Shown here: positions 18,014 to 28,064 of the stretch, piece by piece
How positions within the stretch are numbered: the stretch's first letter is position 1
Layout: every line of letters starts with the position of its first letter
Assembly (NCBI GenBank): GCA_036267355.1
Contig: DATAWG010000124.1
Location: 1-48,711 of the forward strand
Source of the DNA: Pirellulales bacterium
GTDB taxonomy: Bacteria > Planctomycetota > Planctomycetia > Pirellulales > DATAWG01
Reading direction: 5' to 3'
Length of the DNA: 48,711 nt
Program-made: the position numbers and the translations under genes
The notes under the pieces: generated by a model
Seen by the model: the letters and a program-made list of their open reading frames with translations, nothing else
Databases searched by the model: none
Told to the model about the DNA's origin: nothing

Positions 18014-20875
18014 ATGAGCGATGAGCGGCAGCGGCCGACCGTCGCCACCGAACAATCGATCGGCGAGCAATCGATCGAGGGCGTGCTGGACGATATTTGC
18101 GATCGTTTCGAGGCGGCCTGCAAAAGCCCGGCGCCCCCCCGGCTCGAAGATTTTGTCGGCCGGATCCCTTTGTCGGCCGCCGATCGCGGATTTCGCGAAC
18201 TACTCGAATTGGAGCTCGCCTATCGACGCCGGGCCGGTGAAACGCCGGCCGCCGAGGAATATCGCACTCGCTTTCCGGACCACGCCGCCACGATCGAAGA
18301 CCTCTTTCAAGCCATCCCGACGCAAGCCGCTCCGGCCCGCGGGCCGGGCTCACGGCCGACCGTTGCCTCCCCCTTTGCCGATACGATTCCCGCGCGAATG
18401 GCGGACAGCTTTAGCGATGTTGTTCCGGCCGATTCTCAGCCGGGCGGCACCGTCGGTTCCGAAAAGCGAACCGTCGGCACGCCGACTTCATCCGGCATGC
18501 GGTTTCGCGTGATCCGCAAGCACGCTCGTGGAGGGCTGGGCGAAGTTTTTGTTGCCGAGGACCAAGAGCTCCATCGCGAGGTGGCGTTAAAGCAAATTCA
18601 ATCGCAATATGCCGACGACGTCGATAGCCGCTCGCGGTTCGTACTCGAAGCCGAGGTGACCGGAGCGCTGGAACATCCCGGAATTGTTCCCGTTTACGGC
18701 CTGGGCATATATCCCGATGGTCGCCCGTTCTACGCAATGCGGTTCATCCGCGGCGATAGCCTGAAAGACGCCATCGACGCCTTTCATGATATCGACACCG
18801 GCCCGCACGGCCCCGGGGCGCGGGAACTGGAATTGCGGAAGCTGTTGGGTCGATTCGTCGACGTTTGCGATGCGATCGAATACGCACATAGCCGTGGGAT
18901 CGTCCACCGCGATTTGAAGCCCGGCAATATCATGCTCGGCAATTTCGGGGAAACGCTCGTCGTCGATTGGGGGCTGGCGAAGCAAATCAATCAGCCGGAG
19001 CCGAACGGGGCAAGCGTGAAGCCCGCGACCGAAACGAGGCCGATGCTGCTCAGCGGAACGGCTGCCACGCGAATGGGCTCGGCCGTCGGCACGCCGCAAT
19101 ACATGAGCCCCGAACAAGCCGCGGGCCGGCTGGATCTGATCGGCCCGCGCAGCGACGTTTATAGTCTTGGCGCGACGTTGTATTGCCTGCTCACCGGCAA
19201 GGCGCCGCTGTCGGATAATCCTGGCATGGATCTGACGGAATTGCTGCGCCGCGTCAAGCACGGAGAAATTCCGCCGGCGCGAGCCGTTTATGCCGGCGTT
19301 CCCAAGGGACTGAATGCGATCTGCCACAAGGCGATGGCCCTTCGGCCGGAAGATCGCTATCCGTCGGCCCGGCAATTGGCCGACGACCTCGAGCATTGGC
19401 TCGCCGACGAACCGATTTCGGCCCAGCCCGACACGCGCACGCAGTTGGTGGCGCGGTGGATACGCCGCCATCGCGGGCTGGCGCTTGCGACCGCGATCGC
19501 GCTGTTGGTCGTCAGCCTGGTGTCGGTCGTGGCGACGGTGCTGGTGAACCATCAGCGAGAGATTGCCGATCGGCTAGCCGTCGAGAAAGGCGAATTGGCG
19601 GAAAAAGAGAAGGCGGCGAGGTCGCTGGCCGAAGAAGGATTTCACGAAGCCCGGGGCGCGGTTGACGATTTGTTTACGAAAGTGAGCGAAGACACGCTGC
19701 TCAACCAGCCCGGCATGCAAGGCCTTCGCAAAGATCTCCTGCAAAAAACGCTCGCCTATTACGAGCGATTTCTGCAGCAGCGGGCCGACGATCCGGCGGT
19801 GCAAGATGAATTGAGCGTCGATTTTTATCGCGCGGGCAAAATCATCGAAGACCTCGATTCGCCGGATAAGGCGATCGCCTATTACCAGCAGGCCCGGCGT
19901 CTCCAGGAACAATTGCTGGCGAAATTGCCGGGCGATCTCGGGCGGCTCAATGCTCTCGGCGACACCTATAATGCGCTGGGCGGCGCGCTGAAAAAGGGAC
20001 AACGCCACGAAGATTCGCTCGATATGCTGGAAAAGGCGAGGGAAATCCGCCAAAAACTGGTCGCACTCGCCCCGCAAGATCTCGGCTACGAACGGGCCTT
20101 GGCCAACACGATCATGAACATCGGCCAGGTCGACGGCGCTCTGAATCGCTTCGACGAAGCACTCAAACAATTGAATGCCGCCCAGCAAATTCGCCGCGCC
20201 CATCTGGCCGACAGCGGCGACACGTCGAAACTCCATCGCGATCTGGCGATGGGATCGTATACCCTCGGCGTGCAAGAATTGCGGCTCCGTCATGGCGATG
20301 CAGCCCGTAACGATTTCGCCGATGCGATCGCCGAGTTGCGGCAGTTGATCGAGCGCGACCCGCGCGATCTTACGCTGCAATATCTATTGGCCACGTGTTA
20401 TCGGCTGGCGGGTGACAGCGTCAGCCAAACGGCGCCTAACTCGGCGGTGCAATCGTATCAGCAATCGCTGAAGGCCTTCACGGAGCTGGTGGAGCGTAAC
20501 CCCGACGTTTCGGAATATCAGTCCGCGCTCGCCGGCGTTTGCATGAATATGGCCGCGCGGCAGCATGGCGCGGAATCGCTGCCATCATTCGAGCATGCCC
20601 GGCAGATTTTGGCGGAATTGGCAAAGAAATATCCGGAAAATCCGCGATTCATGCGCGACCTCGCGTTCACGTTGCAGGCGATGGCGAGTCGCCAGATCGA
20701 AACGGGGCAATTCGCGGCAGCACGAGCGGAATTGGAATCCGCGCGGAGCTTGCTCGGGGAGTACGTTCTTGCCCATCCCGACGACCGCGACGTGCGTCAA
20801 AAACTGGACGAAGCCGAGGCAAGCCTCAAGCAATTGAATGGACAGCATCCGTCGCCGCCGCCCGCGCACCAATAG
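18014..20875 (+). CDS. Membrane Ser/Thr protein kinase with TPR-like C terminus
   Basis: This Hanks-type kinase has 953 residues. An N-terminal 160-residue region (LEDFVGRIPLSAADRGFRELLELELAY) is typical of planctomycete kinases. The catalytic domain then shows GLGEVFVAEDQELHREVALK with Lys193, HRDLKPGNIM with Asp300, VVDWGLAK in place of DFG, and GTPQYMSPEQA with SDVYSLGATLYCLL. Asp in VVDWG can still bind magnesium, so activity is expected. A membrane helix lies near 489-512 (ATAIALLVVSLVSVVATVLV). About 400 residues of helical, TPR-like repeats follow outside the membrane. GGAG at 18004-18007 sets the ATG at 18014. The ECF sigma gene is upstream. The signal sensed is unknown. Confidence 0.93.
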   Translation: MSDERQRPTVATEQSIGEQSIEGVLDDICDRFEAACKSPAPPRLEDFVGRIPLSAADRGFRELLELELAYRRRAGETPAAEEYRTRFPDHAATIEDLFQAIPTQAAPARGPGSRPTVASPFADTIPARMADSFSDVVPADSQPGGTVGSEKRTVGTPTSSGMRFRVIRKHARGGLGEVFVAEDQELHREVALKQIQSQYADDVDSRSRFVLEAEVTGALEHPGIVPVYGLGIYPDGRPFYAMRFIRGDSLKDAIDAFHDIDTGPHGPGARELELRKLLGRFVDVCDAIEYAHSRGIVHRDLKPGNIMLGNFGETLVVDWGLAKQINQPEPNGASVKPATETRPMLLSGTAATRMGSAVGTPQYMSPEQAAGRLDLIGPRSDVYSLGATLYCLLTGKAPLSDNPGMDLTELLRRVKHGEIPPARAVYAGVPKGLNAICHKAMALRPEDRYPSARQLADDLEHWLADEPISAQPDTRTQLVARWIRRHRGLALATAIALLVVSLVSVVATVLVNHQREIADRLAVEKGELAEKEKAARSLAEEGFHEARGAVDDLFTKVSEDTLLNQPGMQGLRKDLLQKTLAYYERFLQQRADDPAVQDELSVDFYRAGKIIEDLDSPDKAIAYYQQARRLQEQLLAKLPGDLGRLNALGDTYNALGGALKKGQRHEDSLDMLEKAREIRQKLVALAPQDLGYERALANTIMNIGQVDGALNRFDEALKQLNAAQQIRRAHLADSGDTSKLHRDLAMGSYTLGVQELRLRHGDAARNDFADAIAELRQLIERDPRDLTLQYLLATCYRLAGDSVSQTAPNSAVQSYQQSLKAFTELVERNPDVSEYQSALAGVCMNMAARQHGAESLPSFEHARQILAELAKKYPENPRFMRDLAFTLQAMASRQIETGQFAAARAELESARSLLGEYVLAHPDDRDVRQKLDEAEASLKQLNGQHPSPPPAHQ

Positions 20876-20911
20876 CAGCCGGGCATTTTTGTAGGAAGGC
20901 CGCGAAAAAAG

Positions 20912-20999
20912 TAGCCCGATGCGTGAGCGACGCTGTGTCCCAGTGGCTGCCTCGCTTACGCTTCAGGCTAGTATGGCACGATTAACGCTTCGGACTAGG
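20912..20999. repeat. Family A palindrome between convergent genes
   Basis: The arm 20912-20930 pairs with 20951-20970 (TAGCCCGATGCGTGAGCGA with CTCGCTTACGCTTCAGGCTA, a few mismatches). An extra arm follows at 20981-20999 (ATTAACGCTTCGGACTAGG) and touches the 3' end of purC. It lies between the convergent kinase and purC genes. Confidence 0.7.
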
Positions 21000-21882
21000 T
21001 CCAAGCGAACTGGCCGCCGGTGAGCTGCTCGTAAGCTTCGATGTATTTTTCGCGCGTGCGACGCACGACATCTGCGGGAAGCGCGGGAGGCGGACTGTTC
21101 TTGTCCCAGCCGGCCGTTTCGAGCCAATCGCGAACGTATTGCTTGTCGTAGGACGGTTGTCCGCGGCCGGGAGAATACGATTCGGTCGGCCAGAACCGCG
21201 AGCTATCTGGGGTCAGCACCTCGTCGATCAAGATCAACTCGCCGTCGAAGGTGCCCCATTCGAATTTCGTGTCGGCGATGATGATGCCGCGGCCGCGGGC
21301 ATACTCCGCTCCGCGCGAATAGAGATCCAAGCTGCGGCGGCACAGTTCGTCGGCGACCGATTGGCCCACCAACTCGCGCATCCGCTCGAGCGAAATGTTG
21401 ATGTCGTGGCCGGTTTCTTCCTTGGTGGCGGGAGTGAAAATCGGCTCGGGCAAGCGATCGCTTTCGACTAGGCCAGCCGGCAACTTCACGCCGCACACCT
21501 CGCCCGACTGGCGATATTCTTTCCATCCCGAGCCCGACAAATAGCCGCGCACGACGCATTCGATCGGCACGACCTTCGCTTTGCGCACCAACATGCTCCG
21601 GCCGGCGAACTGATCGGGATCCGCATCCGGCGGCAGATCGAAGTCGGCGACGTCGGCCGAGAGAAGATGATTCGGTTCGTCGAGCTGTTCGAGCCAGAAT
21701 AGGCTGGTTTGCGTCAGCACTCGCCCTTTGTCGGGAATACCGGTCGGCAAGACCCAGTCGAACGCACTGATGCGATCGGTCGCAACCAAAAGCAGCCGGT
21801 CGCCGAGATCGTAAATATCGCGGACCTTGCCTCGATGGACAGGCCAGCGATCCAATGCGGATTGCAGCAGAGGTGTTTGCAT
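20995..21882 (-). CDS. purC: Phosphoribosylaminoimidazole-succinocarboxamide synthase
   Basis: SAICAR synthase joins aspartate to CAIR in purine synthesis, using ATP in the cytoplasm. The 295-residue protein is of the longer, eukaryote-like class. It opens [32 protein letters not shown] and contains [27 protein letters not shown] and [33 protein letters not shown], all diagnostic. ATG at 21882 starts [13 protein letters not shown], the normal N terminus. The open frame reaches 21999, but that extension is not conserved-looking. No other purine gene is nearby. The end of the gene overlaps a repeat arm. Confidence 0.96.
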   Translation of the reverse strand: MQTPLLQSALDRWPVHRGKVRDIYDLGDRLLLVATDRISAFDWVLPTGIPDKGRVLTQTSLFWLEQLDEPNHLLSADVADFDLPPDADPDQFAGRSMLVRKAKVVPIECVVRGYLSGSGWKEYRQSGEVCGVKLPAGLVESDRLPEPIFTPATKEETGHDINISLERMRELVGQSVADELCRRSLDLYSRGAEYARGRGIIIADTKFEWGTFDGELILIDEVLTPDSSRFWPTESYSPGRGQPSYDKQYVRDWLETAGWDKNSPPPALPADVVRRTREKYIEAYEQLTGGQFAWT

Positions 21883-22155
21883 GGCGAAGAATATAGCGAG
21901 CAAAACGGCGGCTCGCCAGTGGGCGCCACCTATGAAAACCCATTGCCAAATCCCAAGAATGGTCCGTGCCCGCGGCCTCGACCTGCCTTTAGCAGGCATG
22001 CGGAGGGATGAACTGCTCGATCAAAGCATGCCCCGCGCAGAGCCGCGGGCATGGCGCGCTTGCGCTCACGGGGGGCACCCGTTGCTCGCGTGTTAAATCT
22101 GCTACACTGCGCTCCACCGTCCGCGCCAACTGTCCTGCAACCACGCCCTGCGCCG

Positions 22156-23514
22156 ATGTCTGCGATTCGCGACCTGCCCGAGATTGCCGGCCTCACATCG
22201 CGTCGGAGCATGGTGCGGATTCCGCCGGAGGTGGATGTGCCGCTTACGCCGCGCGTCCGCCGGCTGATCGACACGCCGGCCTTCCGCCGCTTGGCCCGGA
22301 TCAGCCAATTGGGGCTTGTGTCGCTCGTTTACCCCGCGGCAATTCATACGCGGCTTGAACATTCGCTGGGCGTTTACCGCTTGGGGCTGCTCTATTTGCA
22401 ACAGCTTTCACATGATCGGCGCTTTGCGGCCGCCATCGCTCCGGCCGATGCCGAGCTATTTCTCGCTGCCGCATTGCTCCACGACATCGGCCATTGGCCG
22501 TTCTGCCATCCGATCGAAGACATCCGCTTGCCTGGCGTGCCGCGGCACGAACAACTGGCCGCAAGCTTTTTGGCCGGCAGCGAAATTGCCGACCTATTGC
22601 GGAGCGATTGGCGAATCGAGCCCGGGCAATTGATCGCCCTGTTGTCACACTCCCCCAGCGATATTCGCGGACGAATTTTGCACAGCATGCTTTCGGGCCC
22701 TATCGACGTCGACAAAATGGACTACTTGGCCCGCGATAGCCTCCATGCCGGCGTGCCCTACGGCCGCAATTTCGATCAGCAGCGGCTCATCGGCAGTTTG
22801 TGTCTCAATGGGACGGGCGATGGCCTCGCGATCTCCGACAAAGGCAAGACGGCCGCGGAGATGATGGTGTTTGCCCGCTATGTCATGTTCAGCGAAGTCT
22901 ACTGGCACCACGGCGTGCGGGCGGCGACGGCCATGTTGCAACGGGCGTTTTTCCTGCTCCGCGAACGGCTCGATCTCGAGCGATTGTTCCGGCTGACCGA
23001 AGCGGCTTGGATCGCCGAGATCCAGCAGGCTGCAGACAGCTCGCCGGCGGCGGAATTGCTCGATGGATTGTTTGGCCCTGCTCGCCGGCTTTACAAACGG
23101 CTAGGCCATTTCAGCTTTTTCGAGCAACCGGAGATCTATGGCCGCATGGCCCGGCAGCCTTATCCTTGGCTCGCGGCCTGCTCCGCCCATTTCGCACGCT
23201 TGGCGGCTGAAGCCGTGGGCCAAACGATTGCCCCGCACGAAATCCTGTTCGACGCACCGCCGATCGAGCGCGAAGTCGAATTCAATGTCGAAATCCACTT
23301 TGCCAAGGACGACCACTACCGCCGGCTCGATGCCGTCTCGCCGGTGGTGCGAACGCTCGCTAAGGAACAGTTTGACGACTATGTCAAGCAAGTTCGCCTG
23401 TTCGCCCATCCGCGAATCGCTGCAATCCTGAAGCGATCGAAAGTTACGGAATTGATGGTTGTCGCGATCGACGAAACCGAAGCGGCGGCCGGCTCCGGCA
23501 GCGCCGGAAAATAA
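22156..23514 (+). CDS. HD-superfamily phosphohydrolase (COG1078-like)
   Basis: This predicted cytoplasmic metal-dependent phosphohydrolase, related to dGTPase-like HD proteins, has 452 residues. The HD metal ligands are visible in order: HTRLEHSLGVYRLG, then LLHDIGHWPFCHPIE, and the later Asp in GPIDVDKMDYLARDSLHAG. The spacing matches the family rather than PDE-type HD-GYP proteins. A nucleotide substrate is likely but not shown. The ATG at 22156 is preferred over the longer frame at 22051, whose extra residues look like non-coding sequence. The gene diverges from purC. A T-run and family A palindrome follow its stop. Confidence 0.87.
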   Translation: MSAIRDLPEIAGLTSRRSMVRIPPEVDVPLTPRVRRLIDTPAFRRLARISQLGLVSLVYPAAIHTRLEHSLGVYRLGLLYLQQLSHDRRFAAAIAPADAELFLAAALLHDIGHWPFCHPIEDIRLPGVPRHEQLAASFLAGSEIADLLRSDWRIEPGQLIALLSHSPSDIRGRILHSMLSGPIDVDKMDYLARDSLHAGVPYGRNFDQQRLIGSLCLNGTGDGLAISDKGKTAAEMMVFARYVMFSEVYWHHGVRAATAMLQRAFFLLRERLDLERLFRLTEAAWIAEIQQAADSSPAAELLDGLFGPARRLYKRLGHFSFFEQPEIYGRMARQPYPWLAACSAHFARLAAEAVGQTIAPHEILFDAPPIEREVEFNVEIHFAKDDHYRRLDAVSPVVRTLAKEQFDDYVKQVRLFAHPRIAAILKRSKVTELMVVAIDETEAAAGSGSAGK

Positions 23515-23540
23515 CTTCGACGTTTTTTTTGGCATCGCGT

Positions 23541-23601
23541 CCCTGGCTGACCGCTTCGGGCCAGTATCTACGGAACACTGGCCCGAAGCGTTAAGCGAGG
23601 G
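23541..23601. repeat. Family A palindrome after the HD gene
   Basis: The left arm 23541-23565 (containing CCGCTTCGGGCCAGT) pairs with the right arm 23577-23601 (ACTGGCCCGAAGCG and GCGAGGG) around an 11-base loop. It starts 27 bases after the stop codon and is preceded by a run of eight T. The flank GGCCTCAACG is shared with the copy at 39961-40039. Confidence 0.8.
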
Positions 23602-23711
23602 AGGGCCTCAACGTCGAATTTATTCTTCGAGCAGTCCTGACGACAATTCAAAAGGCGGAAGAGGCGGAAGCGTGCAATATTCCGTTTTCGGCCGCGCATG
23701 GTGCCGCGAAG

Positions 23712-23717
23712 TATAAT
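23712..23717 (+). promoter_or_regulatory. -10 box for the acylase gene
   Basis: A perfect TATAAT lies 69 bases before the chosen ATG. No convincing -35 box is seen at 17 bases. It supports the start at 23786 over a TTG at 23717 that overlaps the box. Confidence 0.45.
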
Positions 23718-23785
23718 TGAAATGCCGCAGCCTCGATTTTTCGCTATCGTCCCAACTACCGCCCGTTTGCGAGTCGGCCGGCTCC

Positions 23786-25984
23786 ATGCAGTTGCTGCAC
23801 CCGAAATTCGCGCGGCGCCACTTCGCCGTCGCGCGCGACGACCACGGGGTGCCGCATATTCGAGCCGGCTCTTGGCGCGAAGCACTCTACGGCCTCGGCT
23901 ACATGCACGCCCTCGACCGGGCGACGCAATTGCTCTTTGCCCGCACGGTGGCATCCGGCCGCAGCGCGGAGCTGATTTCCGACCGCCCTGAATTGGTCGA
24001 GACCGATCGATTCTTCCGCCGCGCCGGCCTGCAAACGGGGCTCGACGAAGAGGTCCGCAATCTCGACGACCAATCGTTCGCCGAACTGACGTTCTATTGC
24101 GAGGGGGTCAACGACGGGTTGAAAGAATCGGGCCGAACGCTGCCAATGCGGGCCTCCGGCTTTCGCCCCAGCCCGTGGAACCAACAGGCAGTGCTGCTGG
24201 CGGGCAATCTGCTGAACTATGGCGGGCTGGCCATCGGACAGCAGCAGAACGAACGGTTGTTGTTGGAACTGATCCAGGCCAGGATCAACGACTCGCTGCT
24301 GCGAGAGCTTTTCGAGCCGCTTTTGGACGACGCCGATTTCGAATTGCTGCGCCGAGTGAAGATTTCAAGCCAATTGTCCGACGACGCGTTGGAACTCATC
24401 ACCAATCTGCCTCGGCTCGCGGGAAGCAACGCTTGGGCCGTTGCTCCGCGCCGCAGCGCGACCGGCCATGCGCTGCTGGCCGCCGATCCGCATCTGGAAA
24501 TCAATCGCTTGCCGCCGATCTGGTACGAGGCGGTTCTGCAATGGGGCGAGCATTACGTGATCGGAGCGACACTCCCCGGCTGCCCCCTGCTGGCCGTCGC
24601 TCGAACCGAGCGGCTCGCCTGGGGCGTTACCTATATGAAAGGCGACACCAGCGATTATTTCATCGAAGATTGCCGCCGCGGCGGGGCGACGGGATGGCAG
24701 TATCGCCGTGGCCAGAAGTGGGTCGATTTCTCGATTCGCGAAGAAACGATCCGCCGCAAGTCGAACGGCGACGAGCAATTGAAAATCTACTTCAACCCCC
24801 AGGGCATTCTCGACGCCGATCCCGAATTTGTCGGCGACGGCTTGTATCTTTCGAGCGCCTGGACCGGCCACGACCCCGGCGGCGGCCGATCGATGGCCAC
24901 CTGGCTGAAAATCGTCGGCTGCGGCGATACGGCCTCCGCGATGGATGTCGCCCGATGTTGCCCGCAACCGACGCTGTGTTGGGTGTTCGCCGATCGAGCC
25001 GGACATATCGGAATGCAGGGCTGCGGATCGTTTCCTATTCGGCGGGCAGGCCTGCATGGATTGCTGCCGATTCCGGCCTGGGACGAACAAAATCATTGGC
25101 AGGGCCGGATTCCGTGCAACCTGCTCCCCCGCGTCTACGATCCGCCCGAGGGATTCGTGGCCACGGCCAACAACAATATCAATCCGCCCGGCGGTCCGGA
25201 GCTGATCTCGCTGCCGCTGCCGAGCTATCGCTACGATCGCATCGTCGAGCGCTTGGGTGAGCTGGACAGGGCCACACTCGCCGACATGCAGCAATTGCAA
25301 TACGACGTGCTGAGCTTGCAAGCGCGGCGGATGCTGGAGTTGTTTTTGCCGCACATCGCCGAAGGCCCGCTGCGCGAGCGGCTCGCGGCCTGGGATTGCC
25401 GCTATTCGGTGGACAGCGTCGAGGCAGCGCTATTTGCCCGGCTCTATCGGAACGTATTGCTCGAGATTTTCGGCCAATCGCCGGATTCGCGGGGCGGCGG
25501 CATCGGTTGGCGGAGGATGCTTTATCTTTCGAGCCGCGCCGGCTTTTCGATGACGGTGCTCACGGCGATCGATCGGCTTTTGGAAAAAGATGACTCGCTC
25601 TGGTGGCGCGGCCGCGACAAGGGCGATTTGATCCGCCGGGCGGCAGAACGGCTTGCGGCCGAACGCGAGGTGACGTGGGGCGAAATGAATTCGTTTCATT
25701 TCGTCAACCGATTCTTTCCATTGCCCCGTGTCGGCCGAGCGCTCGGCCTCCGCAGCGGGCGGATCGCCCTGCCTGGCTGCTTCGCCACCCCCTTTCAAGG
25801 CCAGCTTTTGACCAGCGCGAAGCGCGAGACATCATTTGCTCCGTCGTATCACTTCGTCGCCGATCTGGGGACCGACGAAGCATGGACGAACTTGCCCGGC
25901 GGCCCCAGCGAAAGTCGCTTCTCGCCCTTCTACAAGAACGACCTGCCGCGCTGGACGAACGGGGATTACAAAAAACTAGGGTGA
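23786..25984 (+). CDS. Penicillin acylase-family N-terminal nucleophile hydrolase
   Basis: This member of the penicillin amidase family has 732 residues and is made as one chain that cuts itself before a catalytic serine. The cut site is visible as LAGSNAWAVAP with Ser214 as the new N terminus, followed by SATGHALLAADPHLEI, the classic beta-subunit opening. An HALDRATQL block and ASGRSAELI lie in the alpha part. GWRRMLYLSS and late FVNRF sections complete the beta part. No obvious signal peptide is present at MQLLHPKFARR, so the protein may be cytoplasmic. Many family members hydrolyse acylated amines or homoserine lactones; the substrate here is unknown. Confidence 0.9.
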   Translation: MQLLHPKFARRHFAVARDDHGVPHIRAGSWREALYGLGYMHALDRATQLLFARTVASGRSAELISDRPELVETDRFFRRAGLQTGLDEEVRNLDDQSFAELTFYCEGVNDGLKESGRTLPMRASGFRPSPWNQQAVLLAGNLLNYGGLAIGQQQNERLLLELIQARINDSLLRELFEPLLDDADFELLRRVKISSQLSDDALELITNLPRLAGSNAWAVAPRRSATGHALLAADPHLEINRLPPIWYEAVLQWGEHYVIGATLPGCPLLAVARTERLAWGVTYMKGDTSDYFIEDCRRGGATGWQYRRGQKWVDFSIREETIRRKSNGDEQLKIYFNPQGILDADPEFVGDGLYLSSAWTGHDPGGGRSMATWLKIVGCGDTASAMDVARCCPQPTLCWVFADRAGHIGMQGCGSFPIRRAGLHGLLPIPAWDEQNHWQGRIPCNLLPRVYDPPEGFVATANNNINPPGGPELISLPLPSYRYDRIVERLGELDRATLADMQQLQYDVLSLQARRMLELFLPHIAEGPLRERLAAWDCRYSVDSVEAALFARLYRNVLLEIFGQSPDSRGGGIGWRRMLYLSSRAGFSMTVLTAIDRLLEKDDSLWWRGRDKGDLIRRAAERLAAEREVTWGEMNSFHFVNRFFPLPRVGRALGLRSGRIALPGCFATPFQGQLLTSAKRETSFAPSYHFVADLGTDEAWTNLPGGPSESRFSPFYKNDLPRWTNGDYKKLG

Positions 25985-26590
25985 GGGATTAGAGTCTTGA
26001 TGTTAGACTTCGCTGCGCGCTGGGCGCATCAAGTACAGTGGTTTGTTCACTACCGATTTTCGTCGCGGCCGATGGCTGCGCTAGGTAAAAACGGCCAGAA
26101 GGAAAGCGCGTCAGCGAGGTTGAGGCGAACTGCCAAATACGGTTTTTCCGTGGCCCAGGCCTTCAGGCAGCCTTCAGGCCTGGGTTCGCGACGAATGCAA
26201 TTGATTGTTCCAGTCCGCTTCAGCGGGCTTACCGATAGGTCGGCTTTTGTCACTGGAACCGCCGGTGGCTAATGCCGCGATTAGGAAAGTCCCATGAACG
26301 GGGCTGGAAAGGGAAATTTGGTTGGATCGCTGTTCGTAAACACCTGGGCTAGAGTCTTGGTCAGCAACTTCTACGCGCGCACGCGCGCATCTCTTGAAAA
26401 CGGCACACTGGCGATCGAGAACACACGTCCATGCCTGATACCCCCCCTGGCGGTTGCTTAAGCGTCGTCTGGTTGCGGCCGAAGGCTGCGCTGGGGTGAC
26501 GGGAGCTACTCTTGGCCGGCGACTTGGGTTCGTCGTACAATTCGTGCGCATGATTTGCCGCACGATCCGTGGAACTCAGCCGACTTCGCT
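25985..26590. other. 600-base gene-free interval with small repeats
   Basis: No coding region is supported. An imperfect palindrome lies at 26154-26184 (CCCAGGCCTTCAGGC with GCCTTCAGGCCTGGG). Two similar tracts share GCGGCCGA-x-GGCTGCGCT near 26067 and 26475. An alternating purine-pyrimidine stretch (CGCGCGCACGCGCGC) lies near 26375. A promoter for the next gene is at the end. Confidence 0.5.
26512..26541 (+). promoter_or_regulatory. Sigma-70-type promoter for the arginine-to-proline genes
   Basis: TTGGCC (26512-26517) and TACAAT (26536-26541) are separated by 18 bases, giving a leader of about 43 bases to the ATG at 26591. Confidence 0.45.
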
Positions 26591-27910
26591 ATGCCCAATC
26601 CGTCCCCTGCTTCCGAACCGACTGTCGATCCAGTTCGCGACGCTCCGCGCGACGTAACCGCTGCGAACGATGGTTTTGTCGAAGAGATCGAACTCCGCGG
26701 GCATATCATCGATAGCCTGATTCTGCCGAAGATTCTTGACCTGATTGCCGCCGGCGGCGGGACGTTTCGGATCAAGCGAATCAACGTTGGCCAATCGCGG
26801 AACGACCCGAGCTATGCGCTGGTGGAAATCGCCGCCCGCTCGGCCGATGCGCTTTCGGCGATTGTTGCCCAGGTGGCCGATCATGGGGCGGTGCCAATCG
26901 CGCAGCACGATTGCCGGCTGGAGCCCGCCGATGTGGCCGGGGCGTTTCCCGAGAATTTTTACAGCACCACCAACCAGCGCACCGAAGTCCGCATCGGCGG
27001 TGGATGGGTGCCGGTCGGCGATCAGGAAATGGATTGCGCGATCGTGGTCGACACCACCGCCCACACGGCCCGCTGCATCGCCATGACCGACGTGAAGATC
27101 GGCATGCCGCTCGTGGTGGGGCATGCGGGCGTGCGCGTTTTCCCGGAGCAGCGCACGGTCGAGCGAACCCAGGCGTTCGAATTCATGAACAGCCCGGTGT
27201 CGACCGAAAAACCGAAAGGGGTTGCCATACGGCAGATCGCCCGTCAGCTTTTCGAAGTGCGGCGTAGCGGAGGAAAATCGCTCTTGGTCGGCGGACCGGC
27301 GATCATCCACACCGGTAGCGGTTCGTTCGTCGAAGAATTGATCCGCAAGCACTATATCAATGTGTTGTTTGCCGGCAACGCGCTGGCCACGCACGATATC
27401 GAGCAATCGCTCTACGGCACCAGCCTCGGCGTGCACCTCGAGCACGGCAATCTCGCCGAGGCGGGGCACGAGCATCACCTCCGGGCGATCAACCGCATTC
27501 GCCGACTCGGCGGCATCCGCGCGGCGGTCGAGCAGGGAGTGCTCGCCAGCGGCATCATGTATCAGTGCGTGAAGAACAACGTCGATTTTCTGCTCGCAGG
27601 AAGCATTCGCGACGATGGCCCGCTGCCCGACGTGATCACCGACATGCTCGCAGCGCAGCGGCAGATGCGCGAAAAGATTCGGGGCGTTTCGTTCGCCCTG
27701 ATGATCGCCACGACGCTGCATTCGATCGCGGTGGGAAATATTTTGCCCGCTTGGGTGAAAGTGGTGTGCGTCGATATTAATCCGTCCACGGTCATTAAGC
27801 TGAATGACCGCGGCTCGATCCAAACCGTTGGCTTGGTGACCGACGTCGAACCGTTTTTGCGGTCGCTCGTGGAGGATTTGCAAGCGTTGGAGCAAGCGGC
27901 TGGTGGTTAG
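26591..27910 (+). CDS. Ornithine cyclodeaminase, AgrE/ArgZ (LOR/SDH-like, TIGR00300) type
   Basis: This 439-residue cytoplasmic enzyme is expected to turn ornithine into proline and ammonia with bound NAD. It matches the family once described as LOR/SDH-like or TIGR00300, equal to the C-terminal half of cyanobacterial AgrE and to archaeal ornithine cyclodeaminases. Visible blocks are FVEEIELRGHIIDSLILPK at the N terminus, PENFYSTTNQRTEVRIGG, a possible nucleotide loop VGGPAIIHTGSGSF, and LFAGNALATHDIEQSLYGTSLG. The late block AVGNILPAWVKVVCVDINP is also typical. It is not the mu-crystallin-type cyclodeaminase. The ATG at 26591 is preferred over an upstream TTG at 26555. The arginine dihydrolase-like gene follows after 154 bases, which supports the pathway call. 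Activity is inferred. Confidence 0.85.
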   Translation: MPNPSPASEPTVDPVRDAPRDVTAANDGFVEEIELRGHIIDSLILPKILDLIAAGGGTFRIKRINVGQSRNDPSYALVEIAARSADALSAIVAQVADHGAVPIAQHDCRLEPADVAGAFPENFYSTTNQRTEVRIGGGWVPVGDQEMDCAIVVDTTAHTARCIAMTDVKIGMPLVVGHAGVRVFPEQRTVERTQAFEFMNSPVSTEKPKGVAIRQIARQLFEVRRSGGKSLLVGGPAIIHTGSGSFVEELIRKHYINVLFAGNALATHDIEQSLYGTSLGVHLEHGNLAEAGHEHHLRAINRIRRLGGIRAAVEQGVLASGIMYQCVKNNVDFLLAGSIRDDGPLPDVITDMLAAQRQMREKIRGVSFALMIATTLHSIAVGNILPAWVKVVCVDINPSTVIKLNDRGSIQTVGLVTDVEPFLRSLVEDLQALEQAAGG

Positions 27911-27962
27911 TGGGTCGTAGCTCGGAAATTGGTGGTGCGGACCGATATTCGGCGCACGCTCG

Positions 27963-28014
27963 AACCGCAAGCGTGCCTCGATGCCAAACGGTAGATAGAG
28001 CCGCGCTTGCGGTT
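27963..28014. repeat. Inverted repeat between the two arginine-pathway genes
   Basis: AACCGCAAGCG (27963-27973) pairs with CGCTTGCGGTT (28004-28014), 11 bp, with a 30-base loop. It has no T-run and may modulate rather than end readthrough to the next gene. Confidence 0.6.
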
Positions 28015-28064
28015 TCGCGGGTCCTGTGTCATTGCCCATCCCCTCACCCTCACCCTTTCCTGCC

